Assembly (NCBI GenBank): GCA_002433075.1
Contig: DJHM01000034.1
Span: forward strand, 210,867 to 274,866
DNA: 64,000 bases
Reading direction: 5' to 3'
From: Latescibacteria bacterium UBA6620
GTDB taxonomy: Bacteria > Latescibacterota > UBA2968
This document shows positions 17,570 through 26,309 of the stretch, piece after piece. The first letter of the stretch is position 1, and every line of letters starts with the position of its first letter. The translations under genes and the position numbers were made by a program. Under the pieces are notes generated by a model. It was not told the origin of the DNA. It made no database searches and saw nothing but the letters and a program-made list of their open reading frames with translations.

Positions 17570-17593
17570 ATTCGTATCGCTTCGTTGAAAAAG

Positions 17594-17628
17594 GAGGGTG
17601 TGGATCGCAAGATCCCCACCCTCTTTTT
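17594..17628 (+). terminator. Intrinsic terminator of csp
   Basis: A 13-bp stem with one mismatch closed by a GCAA tetraloop and followed by TTTTT. Confidence 0.88.
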
Positions 17629-17641
17629 GTTTCCCCGCCGG

Positions 17642-18514
17642 CTACGAGAGTGCCACCTGTTTCTCCGAAATCCCCTTCACGTAGTCCTCCCCAAGATGCT
17701 CCCTCAGCCATCCCTTCAGCGGGACGTCGTCGTCTGTTGGTTGCCACCACCCTTTGACGTCGACACCATCGCCCAGCAGCTGGCGACGAACCGGATCGCA
17801 CTTCTCCAGGATCTCATCCGGCATCACATTGTAGTCCAGCCCCCGCAGCCACCGGTAGCTGTAGCCGAGGAAGATCACTTTCCTTGTCCTGTCCGACGTA
17901 TTGACTCCCCGCGAGTGCCACATCCGGCGATCGAAAAACACGGCTGTCCCGGCCTTCACACGGACCTGCAGCGCCCCTTCGTGGTCGCCGCCGTCAGGCT
18001 GACGATCGGGTAGCTCGTCTCGTCTGTGGCTGCCCGGAATGATGCGAATCCCGCCACGGTCCTCCGCATCGATGTCGGACAGCCAGAACGCGACCTTCAG
18101 GGATAGCCGCGGATGGGGTCGCTCCATTTCATGGATCGGCCGCCCACCGTCCTGATGCCATCCGCCCGGTTTGAGGTCCACGGCGCTCTTTCCCTCAGGC
18201 GGATAGTAGATGAGGTGTGAAATGTAGTGCTGGATGTTCCATCCCAAGATGTCCCACAGCAAAGGGAATGTTTTGGGATTGTCGAGCAACTCGAGAAACG
18301 CGTCATCCTCGACGATGGTCCGGAACTTCGACATCAGCTCGTCCGGCTCCATCCCCTTCGCCGCGCGCTCCTGGGCGTCCACTCGGTCGCCCGCTTCTAC
18401 CAGCCGCCCGAGCAGGTCGTCGTCGATCGCATCCTCGACGATCAGATAGCCCTGTTCGTCGAAATGGGTTCTCTGCTCGTCCGTCATCTTGTAGTCGAAA
18501 CACGACGCGTCCAT
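17642..18514 (-). CDS. Phytanoyl-CoA dioxygenase (PhyH) family protein
   Basis: 290 residues. The iron-binding HxD is in GGWHQDGG (about residue 120). The distal His lies in RMWHSRGVN, followed by the Arg-rich SDRTRKV expected to bind 2-oxoglutarate. It is distinct from the other PhyH protein in this window. The ATG at MDASCF is chosen over a GTG 12 nt earlier because GGGAGG precedes it. It begins 13 nt after the stop of the PLP enzyme upstream, so the two form an operon. A joint role in breaking down an amino or modified compound is possible but unproven. Confidence 0.85.
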   Translation of the reverse strand: MDASCFDYKMTDEQRTHFDEQGYLIVEDAIDDDLLGRLVEAGDRVDAQERAAKGMEPDELMSKFRTIVEDDAFLELLDNPKTFPLLWDILGWNIQHYISHLIYYPPEGKSAVDLKPGGWHQDGGRPIHEMERPHPRLSLKVAFWLSDIDAEDRGGIRIIPGSHRRDELPDRQPDGGDHEGALQVRVKAGTAVFFDRRMWHSRGVNTSDRTRKVIFLGYSYRWLRGLDYNVMPDEILEKCDPVRRQLLGDGVDVKGWWQPTDDDVPLKGWLREHLGEDYVKGISEKQVALS

Positions 18515-18526
18515 CGTCCCTCCCAC

Positions 18527-19621
18527 TTACTTTCCCGTTTCGATCACTTCCTTCAGTCGATCGGCTACGACAGATGCCTCACCCGGCTCCATCATATAGG
18601 GCATCACCTCGATGCCAGTATCGTGCGTGAACACTTCGATTCGCGGCTCTCCCTCGGAGAGGGCCGTCCGAGCGGCCTCCGGCGTCAACTCGACCGTCTT
18701 CTCATCCCATCCAATCTGAAGAATCGGCGCCACGTTGCTCCGTCCTGGCTGGCGGATCTCCCGCGTCATCGACGGCACGTGGGCCACGGCCTGCCAGATC
18801 GTATCCAGCCACGCTTCCCACATCTTCCACTCGGCCTCGTGGTCCCGTTCGACCCACTGCTCGACGGCCGCAAGTAACCCCATCACCTCTTCTTTTCCTG
18901 CCTTCATCGGGCGGCCCACCGAATGGTGAGGCGCCCCGTGCTGAAACGCCGTCCATAACAGATCTCTGCGGCCCAGCACCAGACCTGACGACTGTGGCCC
19001 CCGAAGACATTTCCCACCACTGTAGGCAATGGCATCCGCCCCCTCCGCCAGGTATCGGTTCGGTACGTCCGGACGCTCCGCTGCCGCATCGACGAACACC
19101 GGAATGCCTTTCTCTTTACCCAAAGACGCCATCTGCGCGACACTCACGTCTCCACCGTCGGCCGCGTCACCGAACACCGCAAGCATCGCGGTACGATCTC
19201 CGATCGCCGCTTTCATCTCCTCCAGCGAGTCGACCTCGATCATTTTCGCACCCGTCATCCGGATCGCGTGATTGTAGACGTGCTGGTGTTTCTTCTGAAT
19301 CACGACTTCGTCCTTCATTCCAGTCGTGTCCGGCAACTGCCGGATCGCCGCCGGATCGTCTCCTGCCACACACGCCGCCGTAACCTGACAGATTGCGGCG
19401 GCGCACCCGTTCGTCACCAACCCGAACTCGCACTCCATCACCTCCGCAATACGTTCTCCCACCTTCTCCATCAGTTCATCGAGGTGGACGTATTGCTCGG
19501 ACGCGGCCAACATCGCTGCCCTGGCTTCCGGCAGCAGCAAGGACCCACTGATGATCGTGTAGGTCCCACGACAGTTGATCAAGGGTCGGACCCCGATCGA
19601 TTCATACGTTGGATAGGTCAT
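18527..19621 (-). CDS. SelA/DgaE-like PLP-dependent lyase or transferase
   Basis: 364 residues of fold-type I PLP enzyme. The Schiff-base Lys is in YSGGKCLRGP (about residue 198), and the phosphate-binding turn is near VTNGCAAAI. The pattern, including GVRPLINCRGTYT at the start, is that of the SelA-like family, which includes D-glucosaminate-6-phosphate ammonia-lyase and many uncharacterised members. True selenocysteine synthase is unlikely: the protein lacks the N-terminal SelA domain, and no selB or selD is nearby. AGGAA is 4 nt before the ATG. Confidence 0.78.
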   Translation of the reverse strand: MTYPTYESIGVRPLINCRGTYTIISGSLLLPEARAAMLAASEQYVHLDELMEKVGERIAEVMECEFGLVTNGCAAAICQVTAACVAGDDPAAIRQLPDTTGMKDEVVIQKKHQHVYNHAIRMTGAKMIEVDSLEEMKAAIGDRTAMLAVFGDAADGGDVSVAQMASLGKEKGIPVFVDAAAERPDVPNRYLAEGADAIAYSGGKCLRGPQSSGLVLGRRDLLWTAFQHGAPHHSVGRPMKAGKEEVMGLLAAVEQWVERDHEAEWKMWEAWLDTIWQAVAHVPSMTREIRQPGRSNVAPILQIGWDEKTVELTPEAARTALSEGEPRIEVFTHDTGIEVMPYMMEPGEASVVADRLKEVIETGK

Positions 19622-19669
19622 TGGTTTCCTTGTTTATCGTTTCCAAACCAGCTTGGACGTCGCAATCAT

Positions 19670-19876
19670 TTAGCCAAGAGGCTCTTGCCGCGTAGGGGCG
19701 GTTCGCGAACCGCCCCTACGGTCGTGGGTAATCGCAATGATCCCGTGAAGATGATGTGGCATCACCACCTATGCGTCGAGCAACACCTCTTCACACTGAA
19801 GCTCGAGCCGCCACCAGCAATCGTCGACGATGCGGCCGCTCTCGTTGAGGCGCACGTGGCCATCGGAGACTGTTGA
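19670..19876 (-). pseudogene. RAYT (REP-associated Y1) transposase relic
   Basis: On the minus strand the frame reads GHVRLNESGRIVDDCWWRLE, then an in-frame TAG, then VVMPHHLHGIIAITHD. This is the N-terminal half of an IS200-like Y1/RAYT transposase. The HLH of the HUH site is preserved; the usual MPNHLH is MPHHLH. The C-terminal half with the catalytic Tyr is absent. The frame then runs into the palindrome at 19691-19720, translated as RRGGSRTAPT. A nonsense codon plus missing catalytic region make it dead. Confidence 0.75.
19691..19720. repeat. REP-like 30-bp perfect palindrome
   Basis: CGTAGGGGCGGTTCG and its exact reverse complement, with no spacer. GTAGGGGCGGTTCGCGAACC-type palindromes are a known dispersed REP family mobilised by RAYT transposases, and here one sits inside the RAYT relic. 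Confidence 0.8.
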
Positions 19877-20016
19877 CAAACGACCCATCCCGCACCACCG
19901 CATCGTCACTTAGTACATCCCTGCCGACGTGTAGTCATATCCTGGCAGCCGAAGCCGCCTTCGTGGTTTAACTTCCCCATCCCCTCCCGAGTATACCCAC
20001 GAACCTCTCCACAGCC

Positions 20017-20994
20017 CTAACCACCTGCCTTCGCATACTCGAACACCCGCTCCTCGACATCGAAAGGTCCCAGGTCCTCGAGACCCAACGCTTCCACAGC
20101 CATCGCGATCAGTTCCCGTTCGTCGTCTGATTCGCCATAGGCCGACCCCGCGGCCACCAGACAATCCAACGGCACCAGTCCGATCAGCTCGCTCCCGGTC
20201 ACTTCCGTCCCCAGGTCTTCCGCTTCTTTCCTGCAGGCCTCGAAAAGGGTCGGGAGCGGCGTGGTGGTATGGTCCAAGATGTTGAACGTTACCTGGGCAC
20301 GGTCGTAAGCGTCGATGAACCATCCATCGCCTTGAAGGGCTCGAAATCGTCCGGCCTCCGTACTGCCGGGATGTCCGGACGAACGCAGCCGCTGGGCGAT
20401 CTCTCGTGCGACCTCGACATCCTTCGTCGTCAGGTTGACGTTCCACGCGATCAGAAACGTCCGAGCCCCGATGACCGTCGCGCCCGATTTCGCGTTGAAC
20501 GACGGTTTGCCGAAATCGGGCAGGAATTCCGGCTGTTCCATCTTTCCCGGCAAGGCCTCGTACTCTCCTCGACGAATCGCAGGAAGAGACACGCGTGCGT
20601 TGTGTCTGGCCGCGAAACCGTAGAGGTAGACCGGAATCCCCAATTCCGCCCCCACTCGCGCACCCACCGATTCCGCCAAGGCAACACAAGGGTCCATCGA
20701 CGTTTCCCCGACCGGAACGAACGGACACACGTCCGTCGCTCCCATTCGCGGATGCGTGCCCTGATGATTTCGCATATCGATCGATTCAGCCGCACGAGCG
20801 ATCCCCAGAAACGCGCCCTCGGAGACTGCATCGGGGTCGCCCGCAAAGGTGACCACCGTGCGGTGCGTGTCGTAGCCCTGATCCACGCTCAGCACGCGGA
20901 CATCAGCACACGCAATCGACTGGACGATCGCATCGATGACCCTCTGGTCACGGCCCTCGCTGAAGTTCGGTACACATTCGATCAGGTCAGACAC
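20017..20994 (-). CDS. Glutamate formimidoyltransferase
   Basis: 325 residues matching the formiminotransferase half of FTCD: the opening IECVPNFSEGRD, the catalytic His region HQGTHPRMGATDVCPFVP (about 78-95) and the C-domain segment LLDHTTTPL-like FNILDHTTTPLP. It moves the formimino group from N-formimino-glutamate to tetrahydrofolate in histidine breakdown. The cyclodeaminase half is absent and no hutHUI genes are nearby. It may therefore serve one-carbon supply from another formiminated compound. Flanking genes are broken, so it looks transcriptionally isolated. Confidence 0.88.
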   Translation of the reverse strand: MSDLIECVPNFSEGRDQRVIDAIVQSIACADVRVLSVDQGYDTHRTVVTFAGDPDAVSEGAFLGIARAAESIDMRNHQGTHPRMGATDVCPFVPVGETSMDPCVALAESVGARVGAELGIPVYLYGFAARHNARVSLPAIRRGEYEALPGKMEQPEFLPDFGKPSFNAKSGATVIGARTFLIAWNVNLTTKDVEVAREIAQRLRSSGHPGSTEAGRFRALQGDGWFIDAYDRAQVTFNILDHTTTPLPTLFEACRKEAEDLGTEVTGSELIGLVPLDCLVAAGSAYGESDDERELIAMAVEALGLEDLGPFDVEERVFEYAKAGG

Positions 20995-21034
20995 CCGTCC
21001 ATCCTATTCTGAGGCACGCGTCCGGTCGCGCTTG

Positions 21035-22065
21035 CTAGCTTAAATGTTCGTCGCAGTTCCAGTCGGCGAATGCCTGCATCGCGCTTCGCATCGAAAACAC
21101 CCGCTTCCAAATCAGCGGACAGAAGGTGGTCGAAACAATCGAAAGGCGGTAGTCGTATTCGAACTGGTCCCGCGTGTATCCCTCAACGCCACCCTTGATC
21201 AACTTCTGATAGTAGAGATGCATCAGCGTCGGTTCCAGTGTCTCGCGTCCCGACGTCCCGTGAACGAGCAGATACGCAAGATCGTAGGCGCCCAGTCCGC
21301 GCTTGTAGGTTTCCCAGTCGAACAGGATCAAATCGCTCGTGGCAGGGTCCTTCGGAAAGTAGAAATTCCAGAGATGGGCGTCGCCGTGCAGGAGCGTGAC
21401 GTGCTCGCCCCCTTCGACCCTGGACAGAAACGCATCCGGGTAGCGATCGATGATTCCTTCCATCGTCTCGACCCACGAGGGCTCGAACTCGTCTTCTTCT
21501 TTCGCAAACTCCCGAAACGCCTTCTCGAAGTCTGCGCACGACTTTCGCACGTCCTCCGGGCGAATGGCCTGGGCCATCCTCAACGGTCCGCCGGCGCGCT
21601 GGTAGAACGGCCACGCCTCCAGCCGGGAATCACCCCACCATCGGATGTGGTAATTGAGAAGCTCCTCGATCACACGACTGTAGGGCCGCTCGGTCTCCTC
21701 CCGCGGAGGCTCCTGATGCGTCACCGACAGGTCCGGCATCAGGTAATGGCACAACTTTCGATCCCGATCGATCCCGCAGTCGTAGACCGGACAGACACTC
21801 GCACCAGGTGTGGCGGGAGCCCTCCGCCGAACCATCCCTCCCGGTAGCACTTCAGTACGATGTCCGCCGGTACATCCCCATCGTAGTCCGCACTGAAAGA
21901 AAGCTTCAGCCGATATCAGACCACCGCGGATGAATCGAACGTATCCGTCTCCTCGACCGACTCGACCTGTTCCGACCGTAGGAATCCGTTTCTCGACAAC
22001 CGTTCCGTCAGCGAACCTGCAGAGATCTCGCTCGTAGTCGATATGGGCTCGGACAACTCTATCAT
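21035..22065 (-). pseudogene. Aminoglycoside-phosphotransferase/ecdysteroid-kinase-like gene, disrupted
   Basis: The C-lobe is intact: the catalytic loop LLHGDAHLWNFYF, the DFG-equivalent LILFDWE, and helices to the end. The N-lobe is recognisable upstream (SLTERLSRNGFLRSEQVESVEE, later RLKLSFSADYDGDVPADIVLKCYREGWFGG). An in-frame TGA (21916-21918) interrupts it. Between GWFGGG and the continuation APATPGASVCPVYDCG the frame shifts at about 21815, and roughly eight expected residues are missing. Two independent lesions argue for real decay. Before damage it would have encoded a kinase of about 340 residues starting MIELSE. Confidence 0.75.
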
Positions 22066-22096
22066 CTGTGAATCCTGGATTCTATCGGTTCGAAAT

Positions 22097-22429
22097 CTAG
22101 AACGTATTTCCTTCGGGATCTTCCCCATCCGCAAACAACAGCTCCCCCGATGACATCGGCTCCCGCATCTTCACGCCCTTATCGATCAGACCCTGACGCG
22201 TTGCCGCAACATCATCGGAGTAGAAACAGATCTTGTTGTAGCTCGCCGGCTTCCCTCTCGGATCGAAAGCCTTGTGCAGCGCAATCGTCACCCCACCGGC
22301 TTCGAACTCCTGCCACCCATCCGGATCCTCCGATTCCAGTGGCGTCAACCCGAGCACATCCTCATAGAACGTTTTCATCGCATCCATATCATTCACGAAA
22401 TAGATCATCCTTTTCATTTCGAGAAACAT
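22097..22429 (-). CDS. VOC (glyoxalase/bleomycin-resistance) family protein
   Basis: 110 residues with two beta-alpha-beta-beta-beta modules. It opens MKRMIYFVNDMDAMKTFYEDVLGLTPL and closes in DPEGNTF, a common terminal motif of the fold. Metal-site positions include His in IALHKAF and Glu in the last strand. Function (isomerase, dioxygenase or binding protein) is open. AGGAG lies close upstream of the ATG. It ends 31 nt before the start of the broken kinase gene on the same strand. Confidence 0.8.
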   Translation of the reverse strand: MFLEMKRMIYFVNDMDAMKTFYEDVLGLTPLESEDPDGWQEFEAGGVTIALHKAFDPRGKPASYNKICFYSDDVAATRQGLIDKGVKMREPMSSGELLFADGEDPEGNTF

Positions 22430-22444
22430 TGTCCGCTCCTGAAA

Positions 22445-22479
22445 TTTTCATTTTCCATCTTGCATTCTTCACGCTCATT
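22445..22479. repeat. Heptanucleotide tandem array (about 5 units)
   Basis: Imperfect consecutive 7-mers: TTTTCAT, TTTCCAT, CTTGCAT, TCTTCAC, GCTCATT. They share a CA(T/C) ending and fill the gap between two minus-strand genes. See the similar arrays near 26.77 and 37.03 kb. Confidence 0.5.
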
Positions 22480-22831
22480 CCACTCCGAACCCCTTGATCC
22501 GATCCACGGGAAACCGGTGTTCGTTTTTCTCCAGCTTGTCCAAAACGGCCCCGCTCACATCGATACCCGTGTGCCGAGCAAAGCTCAGACAATAGATCAT
22601 TACGTCTGCAAGCTCTTCCCGAACCTCGGCTCGGACCTCCGGATCTTCCATCGCCGTTCTGGCTTCCTCGACCGTCGTCCACTGAAAATGTTCCATCATC
22701 TCCGCAGCCTCGATCGCGATGCTCATCGCGAGATTCTTCGGCGAGTGGTATTGCGACCAGTTGCGTGCATCAATGAAGGCACCGATGGCTTCCTTCAGCT
22801 CGGAAACGTGCGTATCCCGGTCATTCTTCAT
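22475..22831 (-). CDS. MazG-like nucleotide pyrophosphohydrolase
   Basis: 118 residues, all-alpha NTP-PPase of the dCTPase/RS21-C6 size class. The Mg-binding pattern is seen as EAAEMMEHF (about 45-53) followed by EELADVMIY (about 80-88), giving the E-x2-E ... E-x2-D set. W and K residues in NWSQYHSPKNLA match the usual base-binding start of the family. It hydrolyses non-canonical or excess NTPs to NMP, a house-cleaning role. The ATG is chosen over a GTG 12 nt upstream; both have weak ribosome sites. It lies just beyond the polA terminator. Confidence 0.85.
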   Translation of the reverse strand: MKNDRDTHVSELKEAIGAFIDARNWSQYHSPKNLAMSIAIEAAEMMEHFQWTTVEEARTAMEDPEVRAEVREELADVMIYCLSFARHTGIDVSGAVLDKLEKNEHRFPVDRIKGFGVE

Positions 22832-22847
22832 CAGTCGAACCACAACG

Positions 22848-22875
22848 AAAAGAGGACCCTCCTTGAAGGGTCCTC
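22848..22875 (-). terminator. Intrinsic terminator downstream of polA
   Basis: Read on the minus strand: a 9-bp stem (GAGGACCCT / AGGGTCCTC) with a 6-nt loop, followed by TTTTC. It lies about 85 nt past the polA stop. Confidence 0.8.
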
Positions 22876-22958
22876 GCAGGTCTCATATCCATCTCGTTGC
22901 ATCGTTCATCCCTCGATAGGCTTGTGTCGGCCATCGACTACCGTCCAATCTGCACCGG

Positions 22959-25703
22959 TTAGTGCGCATCCAGCCAGTTTGCGCCTGTCCCCAATTCTAC
23001 CACGATCGGCACTTTCATCGGAATCGCCGTTTTCATCCCCTCCACGACCAGCGGCGGCAGGACGTCGGCTTCCTCCTTGTGCATATCGAAAACCAGTTCG
23101 TCGTGCACCTGGAGCAACATCTTCGACTTCAACTTCTCTTTCCGCATCGCCCCGTGAATCTTCGACATCGCGATCTTGATCATATCTGCCGCTGAGCCCT
23201 GGATCGGCGAGTTGATCGCGTTGCGCTCCGCTGCGTTGCGCTGAGTCGCGTTCCGTGAGGAAATGTCCCGCAGGAAGCGACGACGTCCGGTGATTGTCTC
23301 AACGTAGCCGTGCTCGCGGGCGAACTCGACCGTGGACTCCATATACGATCGAATCCCGGGATACGTATAGAGATATCCGTCGATCAGATCTTTCGCATCT
23401 CCCCGGGGAATGTCCAGCCGGTCCGCCAGCCCGAACGCCGAAATCCCGTAGATGATGCCGAAGTTTACCATCTTCGCCCGTCTGCGCATTTCCGGAGTCA
23501 CGCCCGCCTGATCGACATCGAAAACACGCATCGACGTCGTCTCGTGAATATCGGCGCCGCCTTCGAACGCCGCCTTCATCGCCTTGTCCCCGCTGATCTC
23601 CGCAACGATGCGGAGCTCGATCTGTGAATAATCGGCCGCCAGCAGAGTGTGGTGCTCGTCACGTGGTGTGAACGCTTTGCGGATCTCCCGGCCCTGGTCG
23701 CTGCGTACTGGAATGTTCTGCAGATTGGGATTGCTCGACTGCATCCGTCCCGTTGCTGTCACCGCCTGTTCGTAGTTCGTGTGGATTCGACCTGTCTTCT
23801 CGAACACCGCGCCCGGCAGCTTATCCACATACGTCGATTTCAGCTTCGTAGTCTCACGATAGTGCAGTACCTGAGCGGCGATCTCGTGACGGTTCGCAAG
23901 GCGCGTGAGCACTCGCTCGTTCGTCTGGTACTGCTTGCTCTTCGCCGTACGTCTGGCGTTCGCGTCCAGTTTCAGTTTCTCGAAAAACATCTCACCCAGC
24001 TGTTTGGGCGAATTCAGGTTGAACTCCTCCCCCGCCAGTTCGAAAATCCGGGCCCGCGTGCGATCGATCTCGTTCTGCAAACCATCCGCCAGCTCTTTGA
24101 GCACCAGCTTATCGAGCCGGATCCCCTCGTACTGCATATCGACAAGGACCGGCAGCAGGGGTGCCTCGACCTTCTCGAAAACCGCCTCCTGCTTCTCCTC
24201 CTTGATGCGAGGCGCAAGCTTTTCCCACAACTGCAACGTAATGTCGGCGTCCTCGCTCGCGTACTCGGCCGCATCTGCAACGGGAACCTCCCGCATACTG
24301 CGCTGTTCTTTGCCCTTTTCGCCGATCAGTTCAGAAATCGATCGTGGCTTGTATACCAGCATCGCCTGAGCCAGGAAATCCATATTGATCCGCATCTCGG
24401 GCTCGGTCAGGTGGGCGGCCAGCATCGTGTCGTAGACCGGACCTTCCACCCGGATACCGTGCCATCGCAACACCAGCAGGTCGTATTTCAGGTTGTGACC
24501 GATCGTCCCGATTTTCGCGTCTTCCAGAATCGGTCTGAAGGCCTCCAGAATGGCCAGAGCCTCGTCGCGATCTTCTGGAAACGGCACATAGGTACCCGTG
24601 TGCGGTTTTACACAGAAGGCGATTCCGACGATGTCAGAGTTCTTCGCGCTCAAAGCCGACGTCTCGATGTCAATGCAGAAGGCCTTCTGTTTCTTCAATG
24701 TGGCGATCAGTTTCTTCTGCTTCGCAGGGGTATCCGCGATGTCGTAGCCGTGCTTGACATCGTCAATGGTCTGGACCTCTGCGTCGTCCCCGAGCGCCAG
24801 CGTCTGCTGCGGGGCGACCTCGAATTCATCCCCGAACACCCGCTTCCCCAGGACCTGGAACTCCAGTTCCTCGAAAATTTGCTTCAACGCATCGACGTTC
24901 TTCTCGCAAATCTGATAGTCGTCGAAATCGATGTCCATCTTCACGTCGGTATCGATCGTCACCAGCTTCTTCGACAGCTCCGCAAGTTCCCGATTTTCCT
25001 CGAATCGTTCTTTCTGTTTCCCCTTCAGCTGATCGATGTTTGCCAGCAGGTTCTCGACGCTCTCGAAATCCGCAATCAGCTTCTGTGCCGTCTTCTCTCC
25101 CACGCCAGCTACGCCCGGGACGTTGTCGCTCGTATCCCCCATCAGAGCCAGAATATCGACCACCTGATCTACCCGCTCGATCTTCCACTTGTCGAGCACT
25201 TCGGCGACCCCGTGAATTTCCGGATCTCCTCCCGACCGACCCGGCCGATACAACAGGGTCTTGTCTGTCACCAATTGAGCGAAATCCTTGTCGGGAGTCA
25301 CCATATACGTCGTGAATCCCTCTCCCTCTGCGTGCCTGGCCACGGTACCGATCACATCGTCCGCCTCAACTTCCGGAATCCGCAGAACCGGAAGGTTGAA
25401 GCCCTCGACAATCCGGTAGACGTAGGGCAGACCGTCCCGGATATCCTCCGGCATCGACTCCCGCTGGGCCTTGTAATCCTCGTAGAGCTCCAGCCGCGTT
25501 GTCGGAGGTCCCGTGTCGAACGCCACCGCCATATGCGTCGGTCTCTGTTTCGACCACAGATCCAGCAACGTCGTCGTGAAAATGAAGGGCATCGACGTGT
25601 TCATTCCCGCCGATGTCGTGCGTGGGTTTCGGATCAGAGCGAAGTGAGCACGATACGCCAGCGCCATACCATCCAGCAGAAAGAGTTTCTTGTCGGGTGC
25701 CAT
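22959..25703 (-). CDS. polA: DNA polymerase I
   Basis: About 914 residues with all three domains. The N-terminal 5' nuclease has LFLLDGMALAYRAHFAL, EADDVIG and GDTSDNVPGVAGVGEKTA. The 3'-5' exonuclease has DIETS (about 341), HNLKYD and YASEDAD, so proofreading motifs are intact, unlike many FCB and Gram-positive Pol I proteins. The polymerase has DYSQIELRI (about 691), RRRAKMVNFGIIYG and QVHDELVF (about 864). It fills gaps and removes RNA primers. The ATG before APDKKLFLLDG is favoured (GGGAA 7 nt upstream); a second ATG lies 21 nt earlier. The open frame extends further, but a promoter lies inside it. Confidence 0.95.
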   Translation of the reverse strand: MAPDKKLFLLDGMALAYRAHFALIRNPRTTSAGMNTSMPFIFTTTLLDLWSKQRPTHMAVAFDTGPPTTRLELYEDYKAQRESMPEDIRDGLPYVYRIVEGFNLPVLRIPEVEADDVIGTVARHAEGEGFTTYMVTPDKDFAQLVTDKTLLYRPGRSGGDPEIHGVAEVLDKWKIERVDQVVDILALMGDTSDNVPGVAGVGEKTAQKLIADFESVENLLANIDQLKGKQKERFEENRELAELSKKLVTIDTDVKMDIDFDDYQICEKNVDALKQIFEELEFQVLGKRVFGDEFEVAPQQTLALGDDAEVQTIDDVKHGYDIADTPAKQKKLIATLKKQKAFCIDIETSALSAKNSDIVGIAFCVKPHTGTYVPFPEDRDEALAILEAFRPILEDAKIGTIGHNLKYDLLVLRWHGIRVEGPVYDTMLAAHLTEPEMRINMDFLAQAMLVYKPRSISELIGEKGKEQRSMREVPVADAAEYASEDADITLQLWEKLAPRIKEEKQEAVFEKVEAPLLPVLVDMQYEGIRLDKLVLKELADGLQNEIDRTRARIFELAGEEFNLNSPKQLGEMFFEKLKLDANARRTAKSKQYQTNERVLTRLANRHEIAAQVLHYRETTKLKSTYVDKLPGAVFEKTGRIHTNYEQAVTATGRMQSSNPNLQNIPVRSDQGREIRKAFTPRDEHHTLLAADYSQIELRIVAEISGDKAMKAAFEGGADIHETTSMRVFDVDQAGVTPEMRRRAKMVNFGIIYGISAFGLADRLDIPRGDAKDLIDGYLYTYPGIRSYMESTVEFAREHGYVETITGRRRFLRDISSRNATQRNAAERNAINSPIQGSAADMIKIAMSKIHGAMRKEKLKSKMLLQVHDELVFDMHKEEADVLPPLVVEGMKTAIPMKVPIVVELGTGANWLDAH

Positions 25704-25856
25704 TGGAGTTCCCGCTGTGTTCATCTCATTGCGAGGACAGATCGACCGTATCCCAAGCGAAGTTGCTCCACCCCCAGATGGTCCGCCCACTACGGCGAAT
25801 GAGGGATAAATAGGAATTACGAACGATCGCGGGTGTAGGAGGAGGGGGGAATCGGC

Positions 25857-25885
25857 AGTATAGCAAACATCTTGTGGCTTTTCAA
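25857..25885 (-). promoter_or_regulatory. Sigma-70-like promoter of polA
   Basis: Minus strand: TTGAAA, exactly 17 nt, TATACT. It implies a leader of about 145 nt before the polA start and rules out the long upstream extension of the frame. Confidence 0.7.
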
Positions 25886-25947
25886 TTCGGATGGCCCAGC
25901 CTACTTGGGCCCAGATGCGACCGAACACATTCCAGAATCCCGAGGCG

Positions 25948-26124
25948 TTGCGGAAGGATCAATACGCCACCTCGGTCAACCTGAACGCGCGCACGAATCT
26001 TCACGCAGGCTACTCGACAGCACCTGTACCGTGGTTCACCTGGTATTTCGACCGCGCTGGAATCCCTGCAGGCATTGAATTCCTCGAACTCGGCTGTGGC
26101 CAGGTTCATTTCTGGCGGGGGACA
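25948..26124 (+). pseudogene. N-terminal fragment of a SAM-dependent methyltransferase
   Basis: Reads LRKDQYATSVNLNARTNLHA, then WFTWYFDRAGIPAGIEFLELGCG, the N-terminal helices and motif I of class I methyltransferases of the type that begin 'DQYATAANLNARI'. After motif I (LELGCGQVHFWR instead of LELGCGPGHFWR) homology stops and the frame is unrelated. Only about 55 residues remain. It overlaps nothing else and fills the long gap upstream of polA. Confidence 0.6.
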
Positions 26125-26250
26125 TCGAGAAAGCCAAAGACGCCTTTACGACGGATCGAGAAAAGGCCGTTTCACCCCGGGAGAGGGCTCTCCTATATCG
26201 GAAAATCTCGAATCTTTCAAATTCGTAAGCTATTATTATCATAATAGTAA

Positions 26251-26277
26251 CAAAAGTGGCCCCGAGGCCACTTTTGT
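26251..26277. terminator. Bidirectional intrinsic terminator
   Basis: An 11-bp perfect stem (CAAAAGTGGCC / GGCCACTTTTG) around CCGA, A-rich on one side and T-rich on the other. It works best on the minus strand for the Clp N-domain gene ending 33 nt away. A small AT-rich inverted repeat (CTATTAT-TATC-ATAATAG) is immediately adjacent. Confidence 0.75.
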
Positions 26278-26309
26278 CTCGCGAATGAACCTGCGACGCT
26301 ATCCAACCC

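Noticed and set aside
18527..19621. True selenocysteine synthase (selA)
   Set aside because: Only the PLP core is shared. The N-terminal SelA domain, a tRNA-Sec gene and selB/selD are absent here, so a SelA-like lyase is the safer call.
21916..21918. TGA in the kinase gene as selenocysteine or a recoded codon
   Set aside because: TGA is a normal stop at many genes in the window, no SECIS-like hairpin or sel genes are seen, and a second lesion exists in the same gene.
23649..25802. A 717-codon open frame on the plus strand opposite polA
   Set aside because: It is the antisense shadow of polA, which has complete domain motifs. High-GC codon use produces long antisense frames. The frame has His/Arg/Leu-rich composition and no start site or family.
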